Below are positions 1 through 8,472 of a stretch of 64,000 nt of DNA, in pieces. This DNA comes from Alteromonas sp. KC3 (GTDB lineage Bacteria > Pseudomonadota > Gammaproteobacteria > Enterobacterales > Alteromonadaceae). Under the pieces are notes generated by a model. The model was not told the DNA's origin. It saw nothing but the letters and a program-made list of their open reading frames with translations, and made no database searches. The first letter of the stretch is position 1; each line of letters opens with the position of its first letter. A program made the translations under genes and the position numbers. Location: positions 682,001-746,000 of the forward strand of contig NZ_AP024235.1 of the NCBI RefSeq assembly GCF_016756315.1, given 5' to 3'.

Positions 1-420
1 GACTTCTTTATCCCAATCGAATTGAAGCTGACTCGCGTAGCTGCGCAGTTTGCCGTTAGTCTTACCACCTAGCAGTTCATAAACAGGAAGCCCTAGCGCC
101 TTACCTTTAATGTCCCACAATGCGGTATCAATAGCGCTCATTGCCGCATAAATAACAGGGCCTCCGCCTAATCCCCAAAAGCCTTCACGCAGCATACGTG
201 ACCACAACAATTCGGTGTTCATAGGATTAAAGCCAATCAGCATGGCTTCTGCAATTTCTTTAATCATATGAGCGGCAGCACTGTGGCCCCAGTCATACGC
301 CAAACCGGCTTCGCCTACGCCAGTTAACCCTTCGTCTGTGTATACACGCACAAACACAGGATTCCACTGGGGACGCTTAGGGCATTCAATATCAAATATT
401 TCTACTTTGGTGACTTTCAT
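1..420 (-). CDS. Mandelate racemase/muconate lactonizing enzyme family protein, N-terminal part
   Basis: An open frame of 140 codons begins with ATG at 420 and runs off the left edge, so the C-terminal catalytic barrel is missing. The visible part is the N-terminal capping domain of the enolase superfamily: a start MKVTKVEIFDIE, then VRVYTDEGLTGVGEAG, then AIDTALWDIKGKALGLPVYELLGG, which is the typical junction into the barrel. Members abstract a proton alpha to a carboxylate with bound Mg2+, mostly as sugar-acid dehydratases. It lies 27 bp downstream of a class II aldolase gene on the same strand, so the two probably act in one sugar-acid degradation route. Which sugar acid cannot be told, because the catalytic residues are outside the window. 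Confidence 0.85.
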   Translation of the reverse strand, partial: MKVTKVEIFDIECPKRPQWNPVFVRVYTDEGLTGVGEAGLAYDWGHSAAAHMIKEIAEAMLIGFNPMNTELLWSRMLREGFWGLGGGPVIYAAMSAIDTALWDIKGKALGLPVYELLGGKTNGKLRSYASQLQFDWDKEV

Positions 421-447
421 AGTAATGATGTAATTCCGTTCTAAAAG

Positions 448-1215
448 CTATTCGCAAAAGCTTGGGTCAAGTTTGTAGGCTTTTCGTAGCATAGCTGGCC
501 ATGCTTTTTGGCCACCGGTTTCTCCGTTATGCACTACACTGGCTTGTTCGTATATACCGTCGATAATAGGTTGAGGGATCTCAATAACATCCTCGTTCGA
601 TTGCATTAATGCGAGCTGAATTTCACAGGCGCGTTGTAAATCATAAAAACGCATAAAGGCATCGCCGACCGTAGGACCTAACGTGAGTCCGCCATGATTA
701 GGCAATAACATGTGGTTGGTATCGCCTAAATCTTCTTGCAGGCGGCGTTTCTCGTTGCTATTTACCGCAAGTCCTTCGTAACCGTGATAAGACAACGATG
801 GTAGCGAGAACAGCGAATACTGACTCCATGGTTTAAGCCCACCTTTTACCGACGCGACAGAAATAGTCGCCAAGGTATGCAAGTGAATCACGCACATCGC
901 ATCATGGCGTACTTCGTGAATAGCGCTATGAATAGTAAACCCTGCGGGGTTAATCCCGTAAGGCGTGTCGTCAAGAATGTTTCCCTCAAGATCGACTTTA
1001 ACCAGATTCGAGGCAGTAACTTCGTCAAAGGTAAGGCCAAAGGCATTGACGAGATAATGATCGGTGCCCGGGACTTTGGCTGAAATATGGGTGTAGATAA
1101 GATCGCCCCAGCGCATATCGGCAACTAGGCGGTAGCATGCTGCAAGGTCGACCCTGGTTTGCCACTCTTCGTCAGACACTTTGCCTTTAAGGTTTAAGCT
1201 TGGCAGTGTGAACAA
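448..1215 (-). CDS. Class II aldolase/adducin family protein
   Basis: The protein has 255 residues, the usual size for the family of zinc-dependent aldolases and epimerases. The metal-binding pattern is visible: HLH in VIHLHTLATISVAS near residue 110, and a further His in LLPNHGGLTLG near residue 170. The start is a TTG at 1215, preceded by a strong AGGAGA ribosome site with 7 bases of spacing; no ATG is nearby in frame. The gene leads into the downstream enolase-superfamily gene, so a role in splitting or decarboxylating a sugar-acid product is likely. It could also be a decarboxylase-type member, as the family is broad. Substrate not determined. Confidence 0.85.
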   Translation of the reverse strand: MFTLPSLNLKGKVSDEEWQTRVDLAACYRLVADMRWGDLIYTHISAKVPGTDHYLVNAFGLTFDEVTASNLVKVDLEGNILDDTPYGINPAGFTIHSAIHEVRHDAMCVIHLHTLATISVASVKGGLKPWSQYSLFSLPSLSYHGYEGLAVNSNEKRRLQEDLGDTNHMLLPNHGGLTLGPTVGDAFMRFYDLQRACEIQLALMQSNEDVIEIPQPIIDGIYEQASVVHNGETGGQKAWPAMLRKAYKLDPSFCE

Positions 1216-1304
1216 GTCACTTCTCCTTTAATAATGATACCGACAATTTACCAACACCTATGTGGTTGAACAATATTTTGTCCACAGATGATGCTACGAG
1301 GTTG

Positions 1305-1850
1305 TTATTGCTTATTTTTAATTGCTATATAACCGTCGCGAAGTGGGATGAGGTCGTCTGAAAAGCGCAAATCATCATGGTTGAGTAAAAACGGGTCAAC
1401 CTTTTCGAGTGCTACGACTTCTATTACTGACCACGGCGGAGCATCAAATGTGTTGGGTAGGTCATCTAAACCCGCATCAAGCCCACATCCGAAAAGGGCT
1501 AGCCCCCGTGCTGTTGTGCCTAAGAACTGCTGTATTTCAACGTTAAAACCCGTTTCTTCCCAGGTTTCTCGATGGGCGGTGCACGCTAAGCTTTGTTCGC
1601 TCTCATTGTTGTGTGACTTACCACCACCAGGAAAATCCAGTTTTCCAGACAGACGGTGGCGAATCATTAGTACCTTGTTGCCTGTTTTAATAATGCAGGC
1701 GGCGGCCTCATACTGACCCTCATTAAGGTTCACATTCGTGAGTACGAGTGACTCGGCTACGCGGCAAACTGGATCGTTAGGAGCATCAGGGTTACATGAA
1801 AAAAGCGGTAAAACCGCCAAAATAGCTGATAAGCGAAATAAGAATGACAT
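1305..1850 (-). CDS. Nudix hydrolase with predicted lipoprotein signal peptide
   Basis: The protein has 181 residues. The Nudix box is visible near residues 76-103: FPGGGK, then a short acidic stretch, then REtWEETGF, which carries the Mg2+-binding glutamates. Compared with the usual GX5EX7REUXEEXGU pattern there are about three extra residues between the first Glu and the RE. The N-terminus is a hydrophobic leader ending in LPLFSC, a possible lipobox with an unusual Phe at -2, which would place the enzyme on the periplasmic face of a membrane. Nudix enzymes normally hydrolyse nucleoside-diphosphate-linked compounds in the cytoplasm, so export is odd. The substrate cannot be inferred. The ribosome site is weak. 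Confidence 0.75.
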   Translation of the reverse strand: MSFLFRLSAILAVLPLFSCNPDAPNDPVCRVAESLVLTNVNLNEGQYEAAACIIKTGNKVLMIRHRLSGKLDFPGGGKSHNNESEQSLACTAHRETWEETGFNVEIQQFLGTTARGLALFGCGLDAGLDDLPNTFDAPPWSVIEVVALEKVDPFLLNHDDLRFSDDLIPLRDGYIAIKNKQ

Positions 1851-2024
1851 CGATTTAGGTAAAATACTTAACGTAAATAAAATTTTGTGCGCTGGGTTTG
1901 CGCTCTAGAATAATAACACAGTACGTAATTTATTGATTTGAGTCTATTGTCTCTATTAGGCATTGCGTGCTTGCGGTTTTCTGACAAGCGTTCAGGTTAC
2001 CGCCCATTTACCATAGGAAAGGTT

Positions 2025-3074
2025 ATGTCTTCACGATTTTCATTGTCGCCACTGTTAATTGGTGTCGTTCTATTGGCAGGCGTTGTAGTGTACTTAAACC
2101 TACCCGAGAATGAAGCTGCACAACGCAGTGGCCCGCGCGCCACGCCAGTTAAAACGGCAATAGTGAGTGCTAAAACCTTTCCCATCACAATTGAATCGCT
2201 TGGTACAACGATTGCCAATGAGTCTGTGAATATCACGTCGCAAGTTACTGACACGGTTCAAGCCATTAATTTTGATGATGGCGACAAAGTAGAACAGGGC
2301 GAGCTGCTCGTTCAGCTTAATAACTCTCAAGAGCGTGCGCGAGTCGAGGAGCTTAAAGCCAATATTGAAGAAGCTAAACGTCAGTTCTCACGTATTGCTG
2401 ATTTGCGGCAGTCTAACGCTACGTCTGAGCAGCTACTTGATGAGCAGCAAGCTCGCGTAAAAGCGCTAGAAGCGCAACTGGATATCGCCCGAGCACAATT
2501 AAGCGATTTGCAAATTCGTGCCCCTTTTAGTGGGTTACTAGGTAACCGCGTTATCAGTATCGGTTCGCTTGTGCAGCCAGGTAGCACAATAACAACACTA
2601 GACGATATTAGCGTGGTTAAGGTGGACTTTAGTATTGCTGAAAATCACTTGGCGAGCGTTGCCAAAGGTCAGCGTATCACTGCATCGTCAGTGGCTTATC
2701 CTGGGGTCGATTTTGAAGGCGTTATTAGCAACATTGATACGCGTCTTGACCCTGTCAGTCGTGCCATTCGAGCTAGAGCCATTATACAGAACAAAGACGG
2801 TCGCCTTCGTCCAGGAATGTTATTAACCGTAACGGTAGAAAAACGCGTGCTTGATACGCTGGTTGTTCCTGAAAAAGCACTTGTACCGGTTGAAGATAAA
2901 CAATTTGTGTACGTGGTGAAAGACGATGTAGCACATCAGGTAGAAGTCACCATTGGGGAGCGACGCCCTGGGCTGGTGCAAATTGTTAATGGTCTTGTAA
3001 GCGGTGATGAAGTGATAACGGAAGGGACACTTCGCGTGCGCGACCAGTCGCCTGTTAATGTGCTTAACCGATAA
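2025..3074 (+). CDS. RND efflux transporter periplasmic adaptor (membrane fusion protein)
   Basis: The adaptor links an inner-membrane RND pump to an outer-membrane channel. The 349-residue protein starts with a membrane-anchoring segment (LLIGVVLLAGVVVYL), followed by the first half of the lipoyl/barrel-sandwich domain, an alpha-helical hairpin rich in Glu, Gln and Ala (residues about 110-170), the returning lipoyl half (IRAPFSGLLGNRVISIGSLV) and beta-barrel domains (DPVSRAIRARAII, LRPGMLLTVTV). I chose the ATG at 2025 because AGGAAAGG lies just upstream; in-frame extension to a TTG at 1938 lacks a ribosome site. The pump gene follows after 12 bp, so they form an operon. No outer-membrane channel gene is adjacent. 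Confidence 0.93.
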   Translation: MSSRFSLSPLLIGVVLLAGVVVYLNLPENEAAQRSGPRATPVKTAIVSAKTFPITIESLGTTIANESVNITSQVTDTVQAINFDDGDKVEQGELLVQLNNSQERARVEELKANIEEAKRQFSRIADLRQSNATSEQLLDEQQARVKALEAQLDIARAQLSDLQIRAPFSGLLGNRVISIGSLVQPGSTITTLDDISVVKVDFSIAENHLASVAKGQRITASSVAYPGVDFEGVISNIDTRLDPVSRAIRARAIIQNKDGRLRPGMLLTVTVEKRVLDTLVVPEKALVPVEDKQFVYVVKDDVAHQVEVTIGERRPGLVQIVNGLVSGDEVITEGTLRVRDQSPVNVLNR

Positions 3075-3086
3075 GGGGCGACGCGT

Positions 3087-6000
3087 ATGTTACTGTCAGA
3101 TGTTTCGGTAAAACGTCCAGTTTTTGCCACGGTAATAAACTTACTACTTATCATTTTTGGTATTGTCGCGGTGTCGATGCTGTCTCTTCGCGAATACCCT
3201 GATATTGACCCGCCAATTGTTTCAGTATCAACAACTTATACTGGTGCGTCAGCGAACATTGTTGAAACCCGTATTACCCAGTTACTAGAAGATAGGATTT
3301 CTGGTATTGAAGGGATTAAAAACGTAACGTCTACATCGCGTAATGGTCGCTCGGATATTACGATTGAGTTCAAATTATCACGAGATATCGACGCTGCCGC
3401 AAATGATGTAAGAGAGCGCGTAAGCCGAGCCCTCAATAATTTACCAGACCAGGCCGATCCTCCTGAAGTGTCTAAAGCCAATTCAGATGAGAGCGCAGTG
3501 GTGTGGTACAACTTGAGAAGTACCAACCTTAACACCATGGAGTTAACCGATTACGCCGAACGTTTTTTGGTTGACAGGCTATCGATTGTTGACGGTGTCG
3601 CCCGCGTTCAAATAGGTGGTGGACGTCGCTATGCAATGAAAGTGTTCTTGGATAGAAATGCCATGGCCGCACGCGGTATTACCGTAAGCGACGTAGAGCA
3701 GGTTATTCGCGCAGAAAATGTAGAGCTTCCGGCTGGTGAAGTCGAGTCGACAGATAGAAACTTTGAAGTACGCGTAGCGAGAACCTTTTTGACGCCTGAC
3801 GATTTTGCAGCGTTAACGGTTGCTGTTGGCGACAATGGTTATCTTGTGCGTTTGGGTGAAATTGCTAACGTAGAGCTAACGGCCGAAGACGATGAAACCG
3901 AGTTTCGCGGTGATGGCGTTAATATGATTGGTCTGGGTATTGTAAAGCAATCTAAGGCCAATACCCTTGATGTTGCTCGGGCAGCTAAAGCGCAAATAGA
4001 GAAAATTGAAGCGAGCTTGCCTGATAATATTTTCATTGTCCCAAGCTACGATTCTTCCGTATTTATTGAAGCGTCGATTGACGAAGTATATCAAACGCTC
4101 GCTATTGCTATGATGATGGTCGTCATCGTTATTTATCTCTTCTTAGGTAATGTGCGCGCTACTTTAATACCTGCTGTTACGGTACCAGTGTCAATTATTG
4201 CGGCTTTCATCGTTATGTACGCATTGGGCTTCTCTATTAACTTATTAACGCTTTTGGCGATGGTGTTGGCTATCGGCTTAGTGGTCGATGACGCGATTGT
4301 AGTACTCGAGAATATTTATCGTCGTATCGAAATGGGAGAGCCGCCTATTCTTGCAGCCTATCGCGGTGCAAGAGAAGTGGGCTTCGCCGTCATTGCCACT
4401 ACCCTTGTTCTTATTTCCGTATTTGTACCGCTAGTTTTCTTAGAGGGTAATATCGGTCGTTTGTTTACTGAGTTTGCCCTAGCTATCGCTGCGGCGGTTG
4501 CATTTTCAAGTTTTACCGCATTGACGTTGTCCCCCATGATGGCGTCGAAAATTCTTAAAAAACGCGAGCGTTCATCAGGCTTTGGAAGCTGGATGGATAA
4601 GCGTTTTAGTGCGCTGGAAAATGGCTACTTCAACAGTTTAGGCAAAACGCTGCACCAACCCCTTCTTATGCTGATCATGTTGGCAATCGCAATAGTGGCG
4701 GTTTTCCAGTTGTCAGAAAAAGTGCCAAGCGAATTTGTACCAAAAGAAGATAGAGGAAATTTTTTCATCTTAATGAATGCTCAGGAAGGCGCGAGTTTTG
4801 AAAGCAATGCGGCAAACCTTAAGCAAATAGAAGATGTACTCATGCCTTATCGAGAAAGTGGAAAAATAAACCGCTTGTTGGTGAGAACGCCGGGTTTTGG
4901 CGGTAATGCAGGTATCGCGATTGTGGGGTCAGCAGACTGGGACGAGCGTGATTTTAGTACCTTTGAACTTATGGATGAAATTAGTGCCAAGCTAAATGCT
5001 GTGCCTGATGTACGCGCATTTGCGATCATGCGCAGTGGGGTGTCCGGTGGTGGCTTTGGACGTCCAGTACAGTTTGTGTTGCAAGGAGATACTTACGAAA
5101 ATCTTGTGGCATGGCGAGATACGGTACTGGAAAAAGCAAGTGAGAATAACGGGTTAATTCGCTTAGATTCGGATTATAAAGAAACATCTCCACAGCTATT
5201 GGTGAACATTAATCGCGATCGAGCCGCCGATCTTGGTGTATCAATAAGCGACATAGGGCGCACCTTAGAAGTGATGCTAGGTCAACGCCGCGTGTCGACT
5301 TTCCTCGACAGAGGGGAAGAGTACGACGTCATTCTTGAAGGGATTGAAGCAGATTTTAGAAGCCCCAATAGCATTGAAAACTTGTACGTGCGCTCGTCAC
5401 GTACTGGTGAGCTTATTCCAATGGACAACTTACTTACCTTTGAAGAGCAAGCCACTTCAGCGCAATTAAATCGTTACAATAGAATGCGTGCAGTAACCAT
5501 ATCGGCAAATTTGGCTGATGGGTATACCTTGGGGCAGGCACTTACTTATCTTGAAGATATTGTGCGCACTGAGTTACCAGACAATGTTTCAATTGACTAT
5601 AAGGGTGAGTCTCAGCTCTATCACGAAGCAGGCAACTCATTTGTGTATGTATTTATGCTTGCTCTGGCGGTTACATACCTTATCTTGGCGGCTCAGTTTG
5701 AGAGTTGGGTACATCCGCTCGTTATCATGCTAACGGTACCGCTAGCGTTGGTTGGGGCGTATATAGGGCTGTTCTTCTCAGATATGACGATTAATATCTA
5801 CAGTCAAATCGGACTGGTAATGTTAATAGGCCTTGCGGCGAAAAACGGTATTCTGATTGTCGAATTTGCCAATCAGCTTCGCGATGCCGGAATGGAGTTT
5901 GAGCTGGCACTTAAACGTGCTTCAGCACAACGATTACGCCCAATTGTAATGACAGGATTTACTACTGTATTTAGTTCATTACCGTTAGTACTGGCTTCAG

Positions 6001-6191
6001 GGCCGGGGGCCGAAAGTCGAATGGTTATTGGTATGGTTATATTCTCTGGCGTCCTAGTCTCTGCTTTTATGACGTTGTATGTTGTGCCTACTGCATACAG
6101 TTGGCTTGCTCGAAACACGGGGTCACCGCTTCAACGCACACTCAAAATAAATACACTTGAGAAAGAAATTCCCTATAAAAAGGGGGAATAA
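3087..6191 (+). CDS. RND efflux pump inner-membrane permease (AcrB/HAE1 family)
   Basis: This is the proton-driven drug exporter of the operon. Its 1034 residues match the AcrB/MexF length. Features seen are the N-terminal helix (KRPVFATVINLLLIIFGIVAV), the large periplasmic loops, the transmembrane block from about residue 335 with MVLAIGLVVDDAIVVLENIYRR, which holds the paired Asp of the proton relay (helix 4), and the mirrored second half with ILAAQFESWVHPLVIMLTVPLALVGA and GLAAKNGILIVEFAN. It is co-transcribed with the adaptor 12 bp upstream. The substrate range cannot be read from sequence. A hairpin terminator follows at 6213. Confidence 0.95.
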   Translation: MLLSDVSVKRPVFATVINLLLIIFGIVAVSMLSLREYPDIDPPIVSVSTTYTGASANIVETRITQLLEDRISGIEGIKNVTSTSRNGRSDITIEFKLSRDIDAAANDVRERVSRALNNLPDQADPPEVSKANSDESAVVWYNLRSTNLNTMELTDYAERFLVDRLSIVDGVARVQIGGGRRYAMKVFLDRNAMAARGITVSDVEQVIRAENVELPAGEVESTDRNFEVRVARTFLTPDDFAALTVAVGDNGYLVRLGEIANVELTAEDDETEFRGDGVNMIGLGIVKQSKANTLDVARAAKAQIEKIEASLPDNIFIVPSYDSSVFIEASIDEVYQTLAIAMMMVVIVIYLFLGNVRATLIPAVTVPVSIIAAFIVMYALGFSINLLTLLAMVLAIGLVVDDAIVVLENIYRRIEMGEPPILAAYRGAREVGFAVIATTLVLISVFVPLVFLEGNIGRLFTEFALAIAAAVAFSSFTALTLSPMMASKILKKRERSSGFGSWMDKRFSALENGYFNSLGKTLHQPLLMLIMLAIAIVAVFQLSEKVPSEFVPKEDRGNFFILMNAQEGASFESNAANLKQIEDVLMPYRESGKINRLLVRTPGFGGNAGIAIVGSADWDERDFSTFELMDEISAKLNAVPDVRAFAIMRSGVSGGGFGRPVQFVLQGDTYENLVAWRDTVLEKASENNGLIRLDSDYKETSPQLLVNINRDRAADLGVSISDIGRTLEVMLGQRRVSTFLDRGEEYDVILEGIEADFRSPNSIENLYVRSSRTGELIPMDNLLTFEEQATSAQLNRYNRMRAVTISANLADGYTLGQALTYLEDIVRTELPDNVSIDYKGESQLYHEAGNSFVYVFMLALAVTYLILAAQFESWVHPLVIMLTVPLALVGAYIGLFFSDMTINIYSQIGLVMLIGLAAKNGILIVEFANQLRDAGMEFELALKRASAQRLRPIVMTGFTTVFSSLPLVLASGPGAESRMVIGMVIFSGVLVSAFMTLYVVPTAYSWLARNTGSPLQRTLKINTLEKEIPYKKGE

Positions 6192-6212
6192 AGGCGAACA
6201 TGCTCTACTTAC

Positions 6213-6245
6213 AGCGAGCGAAATTTCTTTTTTGCTCGCTTTTTA
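6213..6245 (+). terminator. Rho-independent terminator after RND operon
   Basis: AGCGAGC and GCTCGCT form a 7-bp GC-rich stem around a 14-base loop, followed directly by a run of T. It lies 21 bp after the stop codon of the pump gene. Confidence 0.8.
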
Positions 6246-6710
6246 TTCATACTTAAGTCGTGGAAAGGTATAAATATTGATCATTCACGTATTTAATATT
6301 ATACGATCAGTGTGCGCTTATATTCTTGGTTTGCTTTTAGGTGGGCATTTAACGTATTGAAAAATAGAACTTAATTTTCTATTTTCAATAACCATTCATT
6401 AGGTTTATAGTTCTCAATAAATATAAAATAAATCGATTAGACAATTGTATAGTTGATTAACGCCATTCTTCCTCTAAACTTCGCCCCATATTCAAACGCT
6501 CGTATAAGTCGCTAATTTTTAAACATTAAAATCGAATACATATTTTTAGTCCGCAGTGGCAAATATGGCATTTGTGACTAATACTTACTTTGCTTGAAGC
6601 AAAGCTAGGCTGAAAGGTTAAAGAAAGCGACACGCCCAATAACAACAAAAAAGGGCGTTGTAGATATGGAGCTAAGAGCTAGCATTCCAACAAAATTGAG
6701 AGGACACACC
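6246..6710 (+). other. AT-rich intergenic region with two inverted repeats
   Basis: No convincing gene is seen. It carries an imperfect AT-rich inverted repeat at 6356-6389 (arms of 14 and 13 bases, one base bulged) and a perfect 17-base palindrome with one central base at 6588-6604 (CTTTGCTT-G-AAGCAAAG). The second lies about 107 bp before the PstS-like gene and is a candidate operator. I found no PhoB-box-like repeat here, unlike in the Pho-type units at 29-40 kb. Confidence 0.45.
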
Positions 6711-7115
6711 ATGAAGAAGTGGATACTTGCAGCAAGCTTATGCTGTAACGTAGCTTTCGCTGAAGTAGCAGTTATTGTTCACCCTGGTAATGGCGACGCA
6801 CTAGATAAAGACAGCATCAGCCGTTTATTTTTAAACAAAGCAAAAGCATTTCCTAGCGGTACACAAGCTGAGCCTATTGCACTTGAAGAAGGTCAAGCGG
6901 CAACAGAAGAATTCAACGGTAAAGTACTTAACAAATCAGCGGCTCAGCTAACTGCATTTTGGTCTAAGTTGGTTTTCACCGGTAAAGGGCAGCCGCCAAA
7001 AGCACTGGCAAACGATGCAGCAGTAATCTCAGCAGTAGCAGCCAATCCAGGTGCTATCGGTTATGTAGACGCAAGTGCCGTGAACGACAGCGTTCGCGTA
7101 GTTGCCACGTTTTAA
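6711..7115 (+). CDS. Short PstS-like (phosphate-binding-type) periplasmic protein
   Basis: The mature part is only about 115 residues after a cleavable signal (MKKWILAASLCCNVAFA), about a third of a normal PstS. Motifs resemble the hinge/C-lobe region of phosphate-type binding proteins: ISRLFLNKAKAFPSG, FNGKVLNKSAAQLTAFWSKLVFTG and the ending VAANPGAIGYVDAS. I took the ATG at 6711 because GAGAGGA precedes it and it opens the signal peptide; an in-frame upstream ATG at 6666 would mask the signal. A porin gene follows after 33 bp, so both probably belong to one unit for uptake or sensing of an anion. A single lobe may not bind ligand alone, so a structural or accessory role is possible. Confidence 0.75.
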   Translation: MKKWILAASLCCNVAFAEVAVIVHPGNGDALDKDSISRLFLNKAKAFPSGTQAEPIALEEGQAATEEFNGKVLNKSAAQLTAFWSKLVFTGKGQPPKALANDAAVISAVAANPGAIGYVDASAVNDSVRVVATF

Positions 7116-7148
7116 TTTACCGTCATATTCAAATTTCAAGGAACACGC

Positions 7149-8330
7149 ATGAAAACCAAAATTGCTATTCTTTCAATGGCCGGCCTTATGGCGGCTCCTG
7201 CTTTCGCAGACGTTCAAATTAATGGTTTTGCAAACCTTATCGGCGGTATGACTTTAGACAGTGATGAAGCTGTTTATGGCTACGACGACGATTTCAATTT
7301 CGATCCTGCCAGTGTATTTGGACTTCAAGTAAGAGGCGATGTCAGCGACAAGTTGTCTGCTACTGCACAGGTTGTGGGCCGCGGTAGCGAAGATTACGAC
7401 GCCGAGTTCGAGTGGGCCTATATGACCTACGCGCTTAGCAACACTACCAACATTAGTGCGGGCCGTATGCGCGTGCCTTTATTTAAGTATTCATCATCAC
7501 TTGATATCGGTTATTCATACCACTGGTTAACGCCGCCAGATGCTGTTTACGGTCTAGATTTCAATAATATTGATGGTGTACGCGTTGACTACACTAACTT
7601 TTCTGGTGATTGGGAATATGGCGTGCAGCTTACTGCGGGACGTACTGAAACTGACACAACAATTTCTGGTACACCTGCTGAACTAGAGCTTCAAAACGTT
7701 GTAGCGCTATCTTTTGAGGTTACTCGCGATTGGTTCAGTGCGCGTACGCTTCTTGGCCGTGCCAAGGTTAGTGCCGCTAACGCTGACTTCGATGGTTTTG
7801 TAAGTGCACTTAATCAGTTTGGTGCGGTTGTAGCACCAGCGCAAGCGGCCGCTGAAGGCTTCAGTGTAAATGAAGACACGGGTAGCTTTTTTGAAGTGGC
7901 AGCAGCAGTAGATAAATACGATTGGTTTGTGGGTGCTGAGTTTACTCAACAAGAAGTTGATAATTCAATTATTGCTGATAACAAAGCGTGGTATGTCACT
8001 GCTGGTCTACGCTTAGGGAAGTTCACTCCACACATTACCTATGAAGTAGAAGAAGCTGACAATGCACGTCAACTAGGTCTTGTTGCGGCTATGCCAAGCA
8101 ATATCGCAACTGGTGATGCAGTTACTGATGCAACCTACAATGTGCTATATCAAACTGCTGCTGGCATAGCGACACAGCAAGATTTAGAGGTGTCTGCGGT
8201 GACTGCAGGTCTTCGTTACGATGTAGAGCCAGGTTTTGCGTTGAAAGTTGATGTAACGTGGTACTCAGATGATCTTAACGACCTTAACGATGCGACGTTG
8301 CTGAAGATTGGTGCTAATTACGTTTTTTAA
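7149..8330 (+). CDS. Outer-membrane porin
   Basis: The 393-residue protein starts with a signal peptide (MKTKIAILSMAGLMAAPAFA) and then shows alternating short beta-strand patterns typical of 16-strand porins. It includes SAGRMRVPLFKYSSSLDIGYSY, a segment like that in phosphate- and anion-type porins, and ends in an aromatic residue (LLKIGANYVF), the signal for BAM-dependent insertion. It is 33 bp downstream of the short PstS-like gene and ends at a strong terminator. Ion selectivity is not predicted; link to anion uptake rests on the neighbour only. Confidence 0.85.
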   Translation: MKTKIAILSMAGLMAAPAFADVQINGFANLIGGMTLDSDEAVYGYDDDFNFDPASVFGLQVRGDVSDKLSATAQVVGRGSEDYDAEFEWAYMTYALSNTTNISAGRMRVPLFKYSSSLDIGYSYHWLTPPDAVYGLDFNNIDGVRVDYTNFSGDWEYGVQLTAGRTETDTTISGTPAELELQNVVALSFEVTRDWFSARTLLGRAKVSAANADFDGFVSALNQFGAVVAPAQAAAEGFSVNEDTGSFFEVAAAVDKYDWFVGAEFTQQEVDNSIIADNKAWYVTAGLRLGKFTPHITYEVEEADNARQLGLVAAMPSNIATGDAVTDATYNVLYQTAAGIATQQDLEVSAVTAGLRYDVEPGFALKVDVTWYSDDLNDLNDATLLKIGANYVF

Positions 8331-8337
8331 TATAAAT

Positions 8338-8368
8338 AAGGCCTTACACTTGGTGTAAGGCCTTTTTT
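8338..8368 (+). terminator. Rho-independent terminator after porin gene
   Basis: AAGGCCTTACAC pairs with GTGTAAGGCCTT as a 12-bp stem with a 3-base loop, followed by a T run. It begins 8 bp after the porin stop. Confidence 0.92.
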
Positions 8369-8472
8369 GCTAAAGTTTTTAGTGTTTCTGTAGATAAATA
8401 ATGGCAAGAACTATTTTTTAGGTTAGCCTGATAATAGGGAAGCGAAAAATAACCAAAATCGTGAGATAGCTG

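Noticed and set aside
877..1124. Short frames on both strands within the class II aldolase gene
   Set aside because: They overlap a gene with clear catalytic motifs and have no ribosome sites or plausible sequences.
6246..6710. PhoB box upstream of the short PstS-like gene
   Set aside because: No CTGTCA-type half-site or 11-bp repeat could be found on either strand in this gap.
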